DNA of 64,000 nt from Campylobacter curvus (GCF_013372125.1 NZ_CP053826.1:1550001-1614000), one strand, 5' to 3'; counted from the stretch's first letter, positions 9,438-18,652 are shown. The notes: generated by a model not told the origin, from the sequence alone. Program-made: numbers and translations.

Positions 9438-9851
9438 ATGCAAAGAACACTTTCTATCATCAAACCTGATGCCGTTAAGAAAAATGTCGTCGGAAAAATC
9501 ATAGATAGATTTGAAAGCAACGGGCTAAGGATCGCTGCTGCAAAGAAAGTAAAACTAAGCAAATGCGATGCAAAAGCGTTTTACGCCGTTCATAGCGAGA
9601 GACCGTTTTTCAACGATTTAGTCGAGTTCATGACGAGCGGACCAGTCGTGGTCATGGTGCTTGAGGGCGAAAATGCAGTAGCTAAAAACCGCGAGCTAAT
9701 GGGCGCGACAAATCCTAAAGAAGCTGCCGCTGGCACTATCAGAGCGGACTTTGCAGAGAGTATCGACGCAAATGCAGTCCATGGAAGCGATAGCCTAGAA
9801 AACGCTATAAACGAGATAAATTTTTTCTTTGCAGCAAGAGAAATTTGCTGA
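9438..9851 (+). CDS. ndk: Nucleoside diphosphate kinase
   Basis: A 137-residue enzyme that passes the gamma phosphate of ATP to other NDPs through a phosphohistidine. It opens with [13 protein letters not shown]. The active-site His lies in NAVHGSDS near residue 118, and the [16 protein letters not shown] stretch that lines the nucleotide site is intact. Length and motif order are standard. It is likely the first gene of a + strand run continuing into yceD and rpmF, and it has its own strong promoter. Confidence 0.97.
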   Translation: MQRTLSIIKPDAVKKNVVGKIIDRFESNGLRIAAAKKVKLSKCDAKAFYAVHSERPFFNDLVEFMTSGPVVVMVLEGENAVAKNRELMGATNPKEAAAGTIRADFAESIDANAVHGSDSLENAINEINFFFAAREIC

Positions 9852-9864
9852 TTAGGGCCAAATT

Positions 9865-10221
9865 TTGAAAATAGCGTTTGCGAAAGTCGCAAATAAAAAT
9901 ATTGATTTTGAATTAAAAGATAAAAATTTAAATTTTAGTGGAATTTTAAAGAGGCTTGATCCCAAGCTTGTCGAATGCCTCGGCAAAATGAAAGGCGAAA
10001 TTTCATATATCTGCGATAGATGCGGATGTGAAATGACGCTACCAGTCGATCAAGACATCAAGCTTGTTTTAAGCGACGGTGTTTATGTCGATAAAGAGAA
10101 CGAACTTAGCGATACGATGGAATTTTTTGACGGAGATATCGATTTAAACGAAGTTTTTAAAAGTGAATTAGAAGCTTTTAAGAGCGATTATTTTTATTGT
10201 GAAAATTGTAGAAATTTATAA
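9865..10221 (+). CDS. DUF177/YceD-family protein
   Basis: A 118-residue member of the YceD (DUF177) family, which almost always precedes rpmF and has been linked to 23S rRNA or large-subunit accumulation. The two CxxC pairs (CDRCGC in the middle, CENCRN at the end) are typical and may bind zinc. The start is TTG, 13 bases after the ndk stop; no ATG is in a better place. rpmF begins 12 bases after its stop, so ndk-yceD-rpmF-plsX-fabH look like one transcript. Confidence 0.85.
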   Translation: MKIAFAKVANKNIDFELKDKNLNFSGILKRLDPKLVECLGKMKGEISYICDRCGCEMTLPVDQDIKLVLSDGVYVDKENELSDTMEFFDGDIDLNEVFKSELEAFKSDYFYCENCRNL

Positions 10222-10233
10222 AAGGAGAACAAA

Positions 10234-10380
10234 ATGGCAGTACCAAAGCGAAGAGTGAGTCATTCTCGTGCAGCAAAACGCAGAACACACTACAAAGTTA
10301 CACTTCCAGTACCCGTAAAAGATAAAGACGGCTCATGGAAAATGCCTCATCGCATAAACAAAACAACCGGTGAATATTAA
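10234..10380 (+). CDS. rpmF: 50S ribosomal protein L32
   Basis: A 48-codon gene with AAAGGAGAACAAA before its ATG. The product begins [17 protein letters not shown], the L32 signature, and ends in NKTTGEY. It has no cysteines, so it is the zinc-free form of L32, as expected in this group. It lies tightly between yceD and plsX in the widely conserved yceD-rpmF-plsX-fabH order. Confidence 0.95.
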   Translation: MAVPKRRVSHSRAAKRRTHYKVTLPVPVKDKDGSWKMPHRINKTTGEY

Positions 10381-10384
10381 AAAA

Positions 10385-11374
10385 ATGATTCGCATTGCTA
10401 TTGACGCTATGGGTGGAGACTTCGGCCCCGAGCCTATAATCGCAGGCGTGATAGAAGCGCTAAAAGATACTAAATTTTCGGCCGTCCTCGTCGGAGATAG
10501 CAATGCCATAAAACCACTCATACCTGAAGTGTATCTAAAAAATATCACTTTTTTAGAGGCGGCTGAAGTCATTTCTATGGCCGAGGGCGCTACGGACGCT
10601 TTAAAACGTAAAGAGAGCAGCATCTATAAAGCGATAGAGCTTTTGAAAAACAAAGAGGTAGATGCAGTCGTTTCCGCAGGACATAGCGGTGCGACAATGA
10701 GCCTAGCCACACTAAGAGTCGGCAGACTCAAAAATGTCGCACGTCCTGCTATAGCTACCTTGATGCCAAATTCTAAAGAGTCCACGACTCTTGTTCTTGA
10801 TGTCGGGGCGAATGTGGATTGTAGGAGCGAACATTTATTTCAGTTTGCAGTGATGGGCGAAGCCTACGCTAAAGAAATTTTAAATCGCAAACTCCCTCGC
10901 GTAGGTCTTTTGTCAAACGGTGAAGAGTCCTGCAAAGGCAACGAGGTGAGCAAAGAGGCTTTCGAGCTTGTCTCAAGGCTTGACAGCTTCGTAGGTAATG
11001 CCGAGGGGAATCAAGTCTTTGACGGAAGCGTAGATGTCATAGTCTGCGACGGATTTATAGGCAACATCCTTTTAAAAACTAGCGAAGGCGTAGCCGATGC
11101 GATAGGCAAGATCATCAAAAAACAGGTCAAAAAATCGCCTCTTGCGATCGCTGGCTCAGTTTTGATGAAAAAGGTCTTTAGAACACTGAAAAAACAAGTC
11201 AGCTACGATGAATACGGCGGCGCACCACTACTTGGCATAAACGGCTGTGTCATCATAAGTCACGGCAAAAGCAATTCCAAGGCCATAAAAAATGCGATAT
11301 TCCAAGCGATAAATTTTGCGAATTCAAACATCAATAAAGTTATCGAAGAAGAACTCTCGCATTTTGCAAGATAA
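10385..11374 (+). CDS. plsX: Phosphate acyltransferase PlsX
   Basis: A 329-residue peripheral membrane enzyme that turns acyl-ACP into acyl-phosphate for PlsY, the first committed step to phosphatidic acid. The start chosen is the ATG at 10385, giving [16 protein letters not shown], the exact family N-terminus. A GTG 15 bases upstream would overlap the rpmF stop. [15 protein letters not shown] and the C-terminal [12 protein letters not shown] stretch are all present. Its partner plsY is 5.6 kb downstream, on the same strand. Confidence 0.95.
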   Translation: MIRIAIDAMGGDFGPEPIIAGVIEALKDTKFSAVLVGDSNAIKPLIPEVYLKNITFLEAAEVISMAEGATDALKRKESSIYKAIELLKNKEVDAVVSAGHSGATMSLATLRVGRLKNVARPAIATLMPNSKESTTLVLDVGANVDCRSEHLFQFAVMGEAYAKEILNRKLPRVGLLSNGEESCKGNEVSKEAFELVSRLDSFVGNAEGNQVFDGSVDVIVCDGFIGNILLKTSEGVADAIGKIIKKQVKKSPLAIAGSVLMKKVFRTLKKQVSYDEYGGAPLLGINGCVIISHGKSNSKAIKNAIFQAINFANSNINKVIEEELSHFAR

Positions 11375-11377
11375 AAT

Positions 11378-12382
11378 ATGCTAAAAGCTTCGCTGATATC
11401 CATAGCTTCATACGTTCCTAAAAAAATTTTAACGAATTTCGATCTTGAAAAGATGGTCGACACAAGCGATGAATGGATCGTAAAACGCACAGGTATAAAA
11501 GAGCGCCATATCGCAGAAGGCGAGATAACGAGCGGTCTTGGCACTAAAGCCGCCAAACTAGCCATAAAACGGGCAGGATTAGAAAAGTCCCAAATAGATG
11601 CGATCATCTGTGCTACGATGTCACCGGATCATCTTTGTATGCCATCCACCGCTTGTAAGATAGCCGCAAATTTAGGCCTGAACTACGGCATAACGGCATT
11701 TGATATAAGTGCGGCCTGCACGGGGTTCATCTATCTTTTACAGCTTGCAAATTCATTGATTAAAAGCGGAGCGAAAAAAAATGTTTTGATCGTGGGGGCC
11801 GAGAAGCTTAGCTCGGTAGTCGATTACACCGATAGAAGCACCTGCATACTTTTTGGAGATGGCGCCGGTGCGGCGATCATCAGCGCAAGTGATGAAAACG
11901 AGATAATCGATATCCACACCGCAAGCGACGGGACACAGTCGCATCTTTTGATAACTCCTGGCTGTGGCAGCGCATATCCGGCCAGCGATGAAACGCTGGC
12001 AAAAAGGCTAAATTTCATACATATGTCCGGCAACGAGGTCTTTAAGATCGCCGTTCAAACACTGACAAAAAGCGTCATCGAAATTTTAGAACAAAACAAT
12101 ATGACAAGCCGCGATATAGACTTTTTCGTGCCTCATCAGGCAAATATCCGTATCATAGAAGCGGTCAAACAACGCCTTGATTTTAAAGACGAGCAGTGCG
12201 CATTGACGATAGCAAAATACGGTAACACGAGCTCCGCATCGATACCGATGGCGATAAACGACGCTTATGAAAGCGGTCGCATCAAAAATGGCTCGACCTT
12301 ACTGCTTGACGCCTTTGGAGGTGGCTTCACCTGGGGCTCGGCTATATTAAAATTCGGTGGCAAAAATTTCGATCAAATTTGA
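11378..12382 (+). CDS. fabH: 3-oxoacyl-ACP synthase III (KAS III)
   Basis: A 334-residue thiolase-fold enzyme that starts fatty acid synthesis by condensing acetyl-CoA with malonyl-ACP. The Cys-His-Asn triad is visible in SAACTGF (Cys), VPHQANIRI (His) and YGNTSSAS (Asn). The typical [10 protein letters not shown] segment near residue 36 and GGGFTWGS at the end are present. It begins 3 bases after plsX and is evidently translated from the same mRNA. It is the last gene of the operon; the GC-rich structured repeat follows after about 95 bases. Confidence 0.96.
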   Translation: MLKASLISIASYVPKKILTNFDLEKMVDTSDEWIVKRTGIKERHIAEGEITSGLGTKAAKLAIKRAGLEKSQIDAIICATMSPDHLCMPSTACKIAANLGLNYGITAFDISAACTGFIYLLQLANSLIKSGAKKNVLIVGAEKLSSVVDYTDRSTCILFGDGAGAAIISASDENEIIDIHTASDGTQSHLLITPGCGSAYPASDETLAKRLNFIHMSGNEVFKIAVQTLTKSVIEILEQNNMTSRDIDFFVPHQANIRIIEAVKQRLDFKDEQCALTIAKYGNTSSASIPMAINDAYESGRIKNGSTLLLDAFGGGFTWGSAILKFGGKNFDQI

Positions 12383-12476
12383 AATTTAGCCAAAATATAA
12401 AATCTCACCAAATCCGGCTATCAAAATTTCAAAACAAACTACGATTATCTAAAATTTTAGGTTCTGTTACAATAAA

Positions 12477-12711
12477 TCATTGACGCTTGCTTCGCAAACC
12501 CTGTTCGCTCCAGGAGCGACCTGGCACGGACGCGAACAGCGTTTGTGCGGGAGCGAGTAGCCGAACATATAGCACGATTTACGCGGTCAGCTACCGCTTC
12601 CCTGTCCTCGTAGCGAAGTCTCGTTACGAGTGCGTAGCACGAAGTAAAAATCGGCGGCGATAGCGTCGCTTCACAAGGTTTGACTTTGCTTCGAACGCTG
12701 AAAATCAATGA
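12477..12711. repeat. GC-rich dispersed hairpin repeat, copy A
   Basis: The gap between fabH and ahpC (12383-12812) holds no convincing gene. It contains a ~235-bp element bounded by an inverted pair TCATTGA (12477-12483) / TCAATGA (12705-12711). A further inner pair is CAAACC (12495-12500) / GGTTTG (12677-12682). Inside are nested inverted repeats such as CTGTTCGC / GCGAACAG. Bases 12642-12690 match, with roughly 44 of 50 identities counted by eye, the reverse complement of 36851-36900 (copy B). It is GC-rich against AT-rich flanks. It may be a non-autonomous mobile element or a structured RNA; no transposase is present. Confidence 0.6.
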
Positions 12712-12769
12712 AATATTTTAATAGAGCAAAATTTTATAATATTTTTATCTTATTTTAAAGTTTTAGCGA

Positions 12770-12775
12770 TATAAT
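12770..12775 (+). promoter_or_regulatory. -10 box of ahpC
   Basis: TATAAT in the context TTTTAGCGATATAATTTTGC lies 37 bases before the ahpC ATG, just outside the right end of the hairpin repeat. Confidence 0.6.
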
Positions 12776-12812
12776 TTTGCAACTAATAAATTTTATTATA
12801 AGGAGAACAGAA

Positions 12813-13412
12813 ATGTTAGTAACAAAAAAAGCACCTGATTTCACAGCTGCAGCAGTTTTAGGCAACAATCAAATCGTAAATGATTTCAACCTATATAAAA
12901 ATATCGGTGAGAAGGGCGCGGTCGTATTTTTCTACCCGATGGACTTCACCTTCGTTTGCCCAAGCGAGATCATCGCGTTTGACAAAAGATATGACGAATT
13001 CAAGGCTCGTGGTATCGAAGTAATCGGTGTTTCATGCGACAATCAATTCTCACACTTCGCATGGAAAGAAACTCCGGTAAATAAAGGTGGTATCGGCAAA
13101 GTGCGCTTCCCGATAGTTGCCGATATGACAAAATCTATCGCTCGCGGTTTTGATGTGCTTCTTGAGGACGCCGGTGTCGCACTTCGCGGCTCATTTTTGC
13201 TAGACAAAGACGGCACTGTCCGCCACGCAGTCATCAACGACCTTCCGCTAGGTAGAAACATCGACGAGATGATCCGTATGGTCGATACGATGCTATTTAC
13301 GAACGAGCACGGCGAGGTTTGCCCTGCAGGCTGGCACAAAGGTGATGAGGGCATGAAGCCAAGCACCGAGGGCGTAGCCAACTATCTTTCACACAACGAA
13401 AACAAACTTTAA
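12813..13412 (+). CDS. ahpC: Typical 2-Cys peroxiredoxin AhpC/Tsa
   Basis: A 199-residue peroxidase that reduces H2O2, organic peroxides and peroxynitrite. The peroxidatic Cys is in DFTFVCPSEI and the resolving Cys in GEVCPAGW near the C-terminus, so it is a typical dimeric 2-Cys enzyme. The start is the ATG at 12813, preceded by AAGGAGAACAGAA; an upstream extension in frame is AT-rich and non-conserved. It has its own promoter and terminator. In Campylobacter ahpC is under peroxide/iron control (PerR, CosR), and genes for both regulators are in this window. Confidence 0.96.
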   Translation: MLVTKKAPDFTAAAVLGNNQIVNDFNLYKNIGEKGAVVFFYPMDFTFVCPSEIIAFDKRYDEFKARGIEVIGVSCDNQFSHFAWKETPVNKGGIGKVRFPIVADMTKSIARGFDVLLEDAGVALRGSFLLDKDGTVRHAVINDLPLGRNIDEMIRMVDTMLFTNEHGEVCPAGWHKGDEGMKPSTEGVANYLSHNENKL

Positions 13413-13415
13413 TAA

Positions 13416-13440
13416 AAAAGGCGGAGCTCTCCGCCTTTTA
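13416..13440 (+). terminator. Intrinsic terminator of ahpC
   Basis: AAAGGCGG, then AGCTCT, then CCGCCTTTTA starts 4 bases after the ahpC stop: a GC-rich 8-bp stem with a U tail. Confidence 0.85.
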
Positions 13441-13518
13441 AACCAAATTCACCAAATAAATCTTTAATATAAATTTCAATATGATACCATTTCATGAATA
13501 ATCGATTTGGAGAAATTT

Positions 13519-14601
13519 ATGGAATTCAAAGGACGACAAGAGCTTGCTACAAGCTGCACGGAGATCATCTCAAATTTTAAAAGCGACTTTATAAATGACG
13601 GCGTGAATTTTTGCAAAAGGGCAAATTTGGACGTTTCAAACGAGCAACTAAAAGCAGCGCTTGAAAATATATTTGACTCGCTTTTACTGCAAGATCCAAA
13701 CGCACAGTCACTTTATAAAGAGCTCGAAAATGCGGTCAAAGGGAAGTGTGAACGCAGCGATCTTTTAAATTTCATATTTTTAAATTTGATCTTAAAATTT
13801 AACGACTGTCATCAAAACCCCATACACCTAAGCTACTTCATCTACGCCGTAGAACGCCTAACAGACATCCTAAATCACGCCTCGCCAAAGGATGAAACGA
13901 GCTATGTAGCGATGGACCAAACGAATTCGTTTTTATTTGAAGATCCTATAAACACATTTTCGCGGATGAAAACAGCCAAAGCAAAGCCTGAATTTCTAAA
14001 TTTATACGACGGAGTCAATATAAAACACGAGGCGCAAATTTTAGACGTGCAAGAAGACAGTGTAGTCTTTGGCGTAGATATCATGCAGATTTTAGCTATG
14101 AAGCAAGAGGGTAACGGCTTCATCCTGCCAAACGAATATTTCCCCAAGCATCTAAAATCGGACATCTCGGACTTTAGCATAGCCGATAAAAGCGTGACAC
14201 TTTCAAATTTCTCCCGCATATCCAAAATGAACGCGAATCTGCGAAAATTCCAGCGCGTCCATCCGAACAAATTTACAAAAGTCCTACTAAAAAACGATAG
14301 AGCCGAGCTTCACGGCAACCTCTACGATATCTCTGACGGCGGGCTTAGCGTGCTTAGCTCCGAGTCAGCGGACTTTAAAGACGGCGAAGACATAGAAGCG
14401 TTTTTCGAGCTTATGATACCTCAAACTACGCCACAAAACGTCCATCTAAAGCTACGCCTCATTACCGAGCTGGCATACAAAGGCTACATCAGATACTGCA
14501 TGCAAATAATCGGCGAGAGTCAAATAGTGCAGGAATTTACGAGTGCACGCGTCCAAGAGACGCTAGACGAGCTGCGAGCGCGCATCAGCCTCTATCAATA
14601 A
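13519..14601 (+). CDS. PilZ-domain (c-di-GMP receptor) protein
   Basis: A 360-residue cytoplasmic protein. The C-terminal part has the PilZ signature: RKFQR (RxxxR, residues ~242-246), then DISDGG (D/NxSxxG, ~270-275), together the c-di-GMP binding site. Before it is a beta-rich stretch (~165-235) that may be a YcgR-like N domain. The first ~150 residues are helical and unrecognised. The start is the ATG at 13519 with GGAG 6 bases upstream; an earlier TTG at 13507 is less likely. The HerA-like ATPase gene begins 9 bases after its stop, so the two are probably co-translated. No diguanylate cyclase is nearby. Confidence 0.8.
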   Translation: MEFKGRQELATSCTEIISNFKSDFINDGVNFCKRANLDVSNEQLKAALENIFDSLLLQDPNAQSLYKELENAVKGKCERSDLLNFIFLNLILKFNDCHQNPIHLSYFIYAVERLTDILNHASPKDETSYVAMDQTNSFLFEDPINTFSRMKTAKAKPEFLNLYDGVNIKHEAQILDVQEDSVVFGVDIMQILAMKQEGNGFILPNEYFPKHLKSDISDFSIADKSVTLSNFSRISKMNANLRKFQRVHPNKFTKVLLKNDRAELHGNLYDISDGGLSVLSSESADFKDGEDIEAFFELMIPQTTPQNVHLKLRLITELAYKGYIRYCMQIIGESQIVQEFTSARVQETLDELRARISLYQ

Positions 14602-14610
14602 GGACGTCAA

Positions 14611-16905
14611 ATGAAAAGCATACAAGAAAATTTAAAGCTCTTTTACATCGGCCTAAAAGACAAAGAGCCGTTTTTTTATAAAAACAAAGACCTCACGACT
14701 CACGCAGCTATCATCGGCATGACCGGTAGCGGTAAGACCGGGCTTGGTATCACTTTACTAGAAGAGGCCTGCATAGACAACATTCCCTCCATCATCATCG
14801 ATCCTAAGGGAGATATGACGAATTTAGCCCTCACCTTCCCCGATATGAGCGCTGATGATTTTCGACCTTATATCGATGAAAACGAGGCGGCAAATAAGGG
14901 ACTAAGCGTAGATGAGTGCGCCAAAAAAGAGAGTGAAATTTGGAGAGAGGGCATAGAGGCGAGCTATCAAAATTTAGAACGCGTGAAGCTTTTAAAAGAC
15001 AGTGTCGATCTTACTATCTACACACCAAAAAGCTCCGCCGGCGTGGGTGTAGCCTTGCTTAGCGACTTTGCCCGCCCAAATTTAAGCGACGAGGAGAGCT
15101 TTAGCAACTATATAAATTCGCTCGCCGCTTCGGTGCTATCTTTGATCGGCATAAACGACGAGGATATGAGCTCAAAAGAGCAGCTTTTAGTAGCTAGCAT
15201 ATTTGATGCGAAATTTAAAGAAGGTCGCGATGTCACGCTAGAGGAGCTAATCGGCTTCATCGCCAATCCTCCATTTAAAAAGATCGGCGTATTTGACGTA
15301 GATACTTTTTATCCCGGCGATCAGCGTATGAAGCTTGCTATGAAGATAAACACGCTCATAGCAAGCCCTAGTTTCAAGGGCTGGAGCGAGGGTGTGAAGC
15401 TTGATATCTCAAAGATGCTCTTTGACGAAAACGGCAAGGCAAAATGCAATATCTTCACCATCTCGCACCTAAGCAATAGCGAGCGGATGTTTTTCGTGAC
15501 GCTTCTTCTAAACGAGATCATCGCCTGGATGCGAACGACCGAGGGCACGAGCTCGCTAAGAGCGATCCTTTACATGGATGAAATTTTCGGCTTTTTCCCG
15601 CCAAATGGCAATCCGCCGTCCAAAACGCCGATGCTAACGCTCTTAAAACAAGCCCGCGCTTTTGGCATAGGCTGCGTTTTGAGCACTCAAAACCCGGTCG
15701 ATCTTGACTACAAAGGCCTTAGCAACATCGGCACGTGGTTTATAGGCAGGCTCCAAACCGCACAGGACAAGGCTCGCGTGATAGACGGCCTTACCGGTAT
15801 CTCGGGCTCAGCGGCAAATAAGGCGCAGCTTGAAAATATGATCTCAAATTTAGCCAAGCGAAGCTTTTTGCTCAAAAACATCAACGAAGACGGTCTAAAC
15901 ATCATCGGCACGCGCTGGGCGTTAAGCTATCTAAAAGGTCCTTTAAGCCACGAGCAAATTTCAAATTTGATGCGAGAGAAAAAAGACGGCCTGCAAGCCA
16001 TAAAAGCTAAAAAAGCAGATCTAAAAAGCGCGCCAAAGCCGATACTATCAAACGAGATCGAGCAAATTTACAGCGCCCAAGCGAGCGAAATTTTGACCCC
16101 AAATTTACTGGCTACCGCCAAAGTGCGCTTTTACGACACAAAAAAAGGCATCGATGCGGTGAAGCAAATTTCATATATTTACGCACTGGACGAAAACGAC
16201 AAGAGCGCGGACTGGACGCAAGCTAGCGAAGATACCGAGCTAAATTTAAGGACTGACGCCAAGGAGGACGCCAGCTATGAAATTTTGCCCGGCTTTGTGG
16301 CAAACGCTAAAAATTTCAACGATATAAAACGCGATTTTAAGGAATTCGTATTTAGAAATTATAAACTTGAAATTTTCGAGGCGATGGGCATCAGCTCAAA
16401 ACCGACAGAGGATAAAGAGCAGTTTTTCGTGCGTTTACAAGATCGCTGCAATGAAATTTTAGAGGAAAAAACCGCCGAGCTTACGGCAAAATTTGAAAAA
16501 GAAAAGGCTAAACTCGAAGAAAAGCTGAACAAAGCCCTAGTCAAGCTTGATAAAGAGCAAAAAGATATGACCGCAAGCGGGCTGGATGTGGCGATAAATA
16601 TCGGTGCCAGCATCATAGGCGCGCTTTTTGGCAACAAACTGCTTTCACGCTCAAATGCCACTAAGATCGCCTCAAGCGCAAGAAGCGCAAACCGCGTGCT
16701 AAAAGAGCGAAGCGACGTGAAGCTAAGCGAGCAAAGCGTAAATGAGATAAACGCGCAAATAGACGAGCTGACAGGCTCTTTCGAGCAGCAAGCGCAGGCG
16801 CTAAAAGAGGCTAACGACATCAAAAATATCACGCTAAACGAGGTGCAAATTTCACCCAAAAAGAGCGATATTTATGACGAGAAAGTCGTGCTTTTGTGGA
16901 GATGA
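14611..16905 (+). CDS. HerA/VirB4-superfamily ATPase (DUF853/YjgR-like)
   Basis: A 764-residue P-loop ATPase. Walker A is GMTGSGKT (residues 36-43), followed by IIIDPKGDMTNLA. Walker B is YMDEIFGFFPP near residue 325. A STQNPVDLDYKGLSN motif of the sensor type seen in HerA-FtsK proteins follows. This order fits the HerA-like family called DUF853, whose function is unclear. Residues ~615-660 form a Lys/Glu-rich coiled coil, followed by a Gly/Ala/Ile segment (VAINIGASIIGALFGNKL) that may touch a membrane. Classical HerA works with NurA nuclease in end resection, and other HerA-like ATPases act in phage defence; no nuclease partner is adjacent. AAGGACGTCAA precedes the ATG. Confidence 0.8.
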   Translation: MKSIQENLKLFYIGLKDKEPFFYKNKDLTTHAAIIGMTGSGKTGLGITLLEEACIDNIPSIIIDPKGDMTNLALTFPDMSADDFRPYIDENEAANKGLSVDECAKKESEIWREGIEASYQNLERVKLLKDSVDLTIYTPKSSAGVGVALLSDFARPNLSDEESFSNYINSLAASVLSLIGINDEDMSSKEQLLVASIFDAKFKEGRDVTLEELIGFIANPPFKKIGVFDVDTFYPGDQRMKLAMKINTLIASPSFKGWSEGVKLDISKMLFDENGKAKCNIFTISHLSNSERMFFVTLLLNEIIAWMRTTEGTSSLRAILYMDEIFGFFPPNGNPPSKTPMLTLLKQARAFGIGCVLSTQNPVDLDYKGLSNIGTWFIGRLQTAQDKARVIDGLTGISGSAANKAQLENMISNLAKRSFLLKNINEDGLNIIGTRWALSYLKGPLSHEQISNLMREKKDGLQAIKAKKADLKSAPKPILSNEIEQIYSAQASEILTPNLLATAKVRFYDTKKGIDAVKQISYIYALDENDKSADWTQASEDTELNLRTDAKEDASYEILPGFVANAKNFNDIKRDFKEFVFRNYKLEIFEAMGISSKPTEDKEQFFVRLQDRCNEILEEKTAELTAKFEKEKAKLEEKLNKALVKLDKEQKDMTASGLDVAINIGASIIGALFGNKLLSRSNATKIASSARSANRVLKERSDVKLSEQSVNEINAQIDELTGSFEQQAQALKEANDIKNITLNEVQISPKKSDIYDEKVVLLWR

Positions 16906-16966
16906 TTTAAAAAACGTCAGTGAAATTTTACTATCATCACGATTTTTAAACGCATAAAGGTAAAAA

Positions 16967-17581
16967 ATGAATGAAAATTTGATGCTTTATTTGATAGCTT
17001 ATTTGCTCGGCGGAGTGCCGTTCGGACTGATATTTGGCAAAATTTTCGCCAAAGTGGATATAACTACCGAGGGTAGCGGCAGTATCGGTGCGACAAACGT
17101 TTTACGCGTATTAAAGCAGCACGATCCAAAACTCGCCAAAAAAATAGCCGTCTTGACTGTCGTTTTTGACGTCCTAAAAGGCGTAGCGCCTATCTTGATC
17201 GCTCGCGCCTTCGATGTTAGCCAAAGCGTGCTTTGGGGTATGGCGGTGCTTAGCGTAGTCGGACACTGCTTCTCGCCATTTTTGAAATTTGAAGGAGGTA
17301 AAGGTGTAGCAACGGGTGCTGGCGTGATAGCCTGCTTTTTGCCTATCGAGATCGCGATAGCCCTTCTGGCGTGGTTTTTGATCGGTAAAATTTTAAAGAT
17401 AAGCTCCCTTGCCTCGCTTGGTGCGCTTGCGGCGCTCATCATCGCTAGCTTCATCTTGCATCCTGATATGAACGGCATCCATAGCCATGCACCGCTTTTG
17501 ATCATCGCATTTTTGGTAGTTTATAAACACCTACCAAATATCAAGCGCCTATTAAGCGGGACGGAACAAAAAGTGATATGA
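16967..17581 (+). CDS. plsY: Acyl-phosphate:glycerol-3-phosphate acyltransferase PlsY
   Basis: A 204-residue integral membrane enzyme that takes acyl-phosphate made by PlsX and acylates glycerol-3-phosphate to lysophosphatidate. Family loops are clear: GGVPFGLIFGK near the N-terminus, GSGSIGATNVLRV, and the glycine-rich FEGGKGVATGAGV. Five hydrophobic segments fit the known topology. The start has AAAGG upstream. Its stop overlaps the folB start by 4 bases (ATGA), so the pair is translationally coupled. Confidence 0.95.
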   Translation: MNENLMLYLIAYLLGGVPFGLIFGKIFAKVDITTEGSGSIGATNVLRVLKQHDPKLAKKIAVLTVVFDVLKGVAPILIARAFDVSQSVLWGMAVLSVVGHCFSPFLKFEGGKGVATGAGVIACFLPIEIAIALLAWFLIGKILKISSLASLGALAALIIASFILHPDMNGIHSHAPLLIIAFLVVYKHLPNIKRLLSGTEQKVI

Positions 17582-17904
17582 GCCAAAAAATCACGACGCT
17601 CATCAAAGATCATGAGTTTGAAACGATCATCGGGATGCTTGACTTTGAGCGCATTACTCCTCAAAAAGTGCGTATGAACGCCAGTTTTTGCAGTAGCGGA
17701 TTCATCGACTATGTCAGCGTGATAGAATTTATAGAAAAATTTTACAACGAGCGAAAATTTAAAAGTGTCGAAGAGTCGCTTGAAGCTACTTCAAAGGCTT
17801 TAAAAGAAAATTTTAAGGATCTGATTTCCTTAAATTTAGAAATTTTAAAAATCGAAATCCTGAAAAATGCGACGGTCGGTGCGAAAATAGAATCCGTTTA
17901 TTAA
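17578..17904 (+). CDS. folB: Dihydroneopterin aldolase (FolB family)
   Basis: A 108-residue T-fold protein for folate synthesis (dihydroneopterin to 6-hydroxymethyl-dihydropterin plus glycolaldehyde). It keeps the short strand IIGMLDFERITPQKVRMN, the YVSVIEFIEKF helix and the EILK strand. It is somewhat short and divergent, so the call leans on the position between plsY and cosR, which matches a folB gene beside cosR in C. jejuni as I recall. It overlaps plsY by 4 bases. Confidence 0.75.
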   Translation: MSQKITTLIKDHEFETIIGMLDFERITPQKVRMNASFCSSGFIDYVSVIEFIEKFYNERKFKSVEESLEATSKALKENFKDLISLNLEILKIEILKNATVGAKIESVY

Positions 17905-17944
17905 AAATTTATTAAAGTATCTTGAAGTCCTGCTTAATTTATGA

Positions 17945-17950
17945 TATAAT
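17945..17950 (+). promoter_or_regulatory. -10 box of the cosR-kinase operon
   Basis: TATAAT in the context TTTATGATATAATCCCC lies 31 bases before the cosR ATG; AAGGAAAAAAA is the ribosome binding site. Confidence 0.6.
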
Positions 17951-17980
17951 CCCCTACAAATTTTAGTTTAAGGAAAAAAA

Positions 17981-18652
17981 ATGCGTATCTTGATAGTAGA
18001 AGACGAAGTGACGCTAAACAAGACGATTGCAGAGGGGCTGCAAGAATTCGGCTACCAGACGGATAGCTCGGAGAATTTCAAGGATGCCGAATACTACATC
18101 GGCATAAGAAATTACGACCTGGTTTTGACAGACTGGATGCTCCCAGACGGTGACGGAGTCGATCTCATAAACGTCATAAAACATAAATCTCCACGCACAT
18201 CAGTAGTCGTGATCTCTGCAAAAGACGACAAAGACAGCGAGATAAAAGCGCTTCGCGCCGGAGCGGATGACTACATTAGAAAACCGTTTGACTTTGATGT
18301 TTTGGTAGCGCGCCTAGAGGCCAGACTAAGATTTGGCGGCACCAACATCATAAAAATCGACGATCTTATAATCAATCCTGACGAGGAAAAGATCACATAT
18401 CTTGGCCGTGACATCGAGCTAAAAGGCAAGCCGTTCGAGGTCTTGACACACCTTGCTCGCCACTCCGATCAGATCGTCTCTAAAGAGCAACTCCTTGACG
18501 CCATCTGGGAAGAGCCTGAGCTAGTCACTCCAAACGTGATCGAAGTAGCGATCAATCAAATCCGCCAAAAAATGGACAAACCGCTAAATATCTCAACTAT
18601 CGAAACAGTAAGAAGACGCGGATATAGATTTTGCTTTCCCAAAAAAGCTTAA
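17981..18652 (+). CDS. cosR: OmpR-family response regulator, CosR/HsrA orthologue with phosphoacceptor Asp
   Basis: A 223-residue regulator: receiver domain (1-~115) then winged-helix DNA-binding domain (~125-220). The second half (for example KPFEVLTHLARHSDQIVSK and ETVRRRGYRF) is nearly what I remember of C. jejuni CosR, the oxidative-stress regulator, and the flanking folB also agrees. In C. jejuni and H. pylori these are orphan, atypical regulators; C. jejuni CosR has Asn where Asp would be phosphorylated. Here the motif reads LVLTDWMLPDGDG with Asp at residue 51, an acidic pocket (E7, D8, E9) and Lys in RKPFD, so the receiver looks able to accept phosphate. The histidine kinase gene overlaps its 3' end by 22 bases. 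Confidence 0.9.
   Translation: MRILIVEDEVTLNKTIAEGLQEFGYQTDSSENFKDAEYYIGIRNYDLVLTDWMLPDGDGVDLINVIKHKSPRTSVVVISAKDDKDSEIKALRAGADDYIRKPFDFDVLVARLEARLRFGGTNIIKIDDLIINPDEEKITYLGRDIELKGKPFEVLTHLARHSDQIVSKEQLLDAIWEEPELVTPNVIEVAINQIRQKMDKPLNISTIETVRRRGYRFCFPKKA

Noticed and set aside
12457-12708. 83-codon minus-strand open frame in the fabH-ahpC gap
   Set aside because: It coincides with the GC-rich hairpin repeat, has no ribosome binding site and no recognisable protein; the open frame follows from base composition.
16359-16859. 166-codon minus-strand frame antisense to the HerA-like ATPase
   Set aside because: Ser/Leu-rich translation of the opposite strand of a Lys/Glu coiled coil, a common artefact.
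17578-17904. Possibility that this is a QueD/FolE-type T-fold enzyme
   Set aside because: It lacks the Zn-binding His cluster expected of QueD; size, strands and neighbours fit FolB better.
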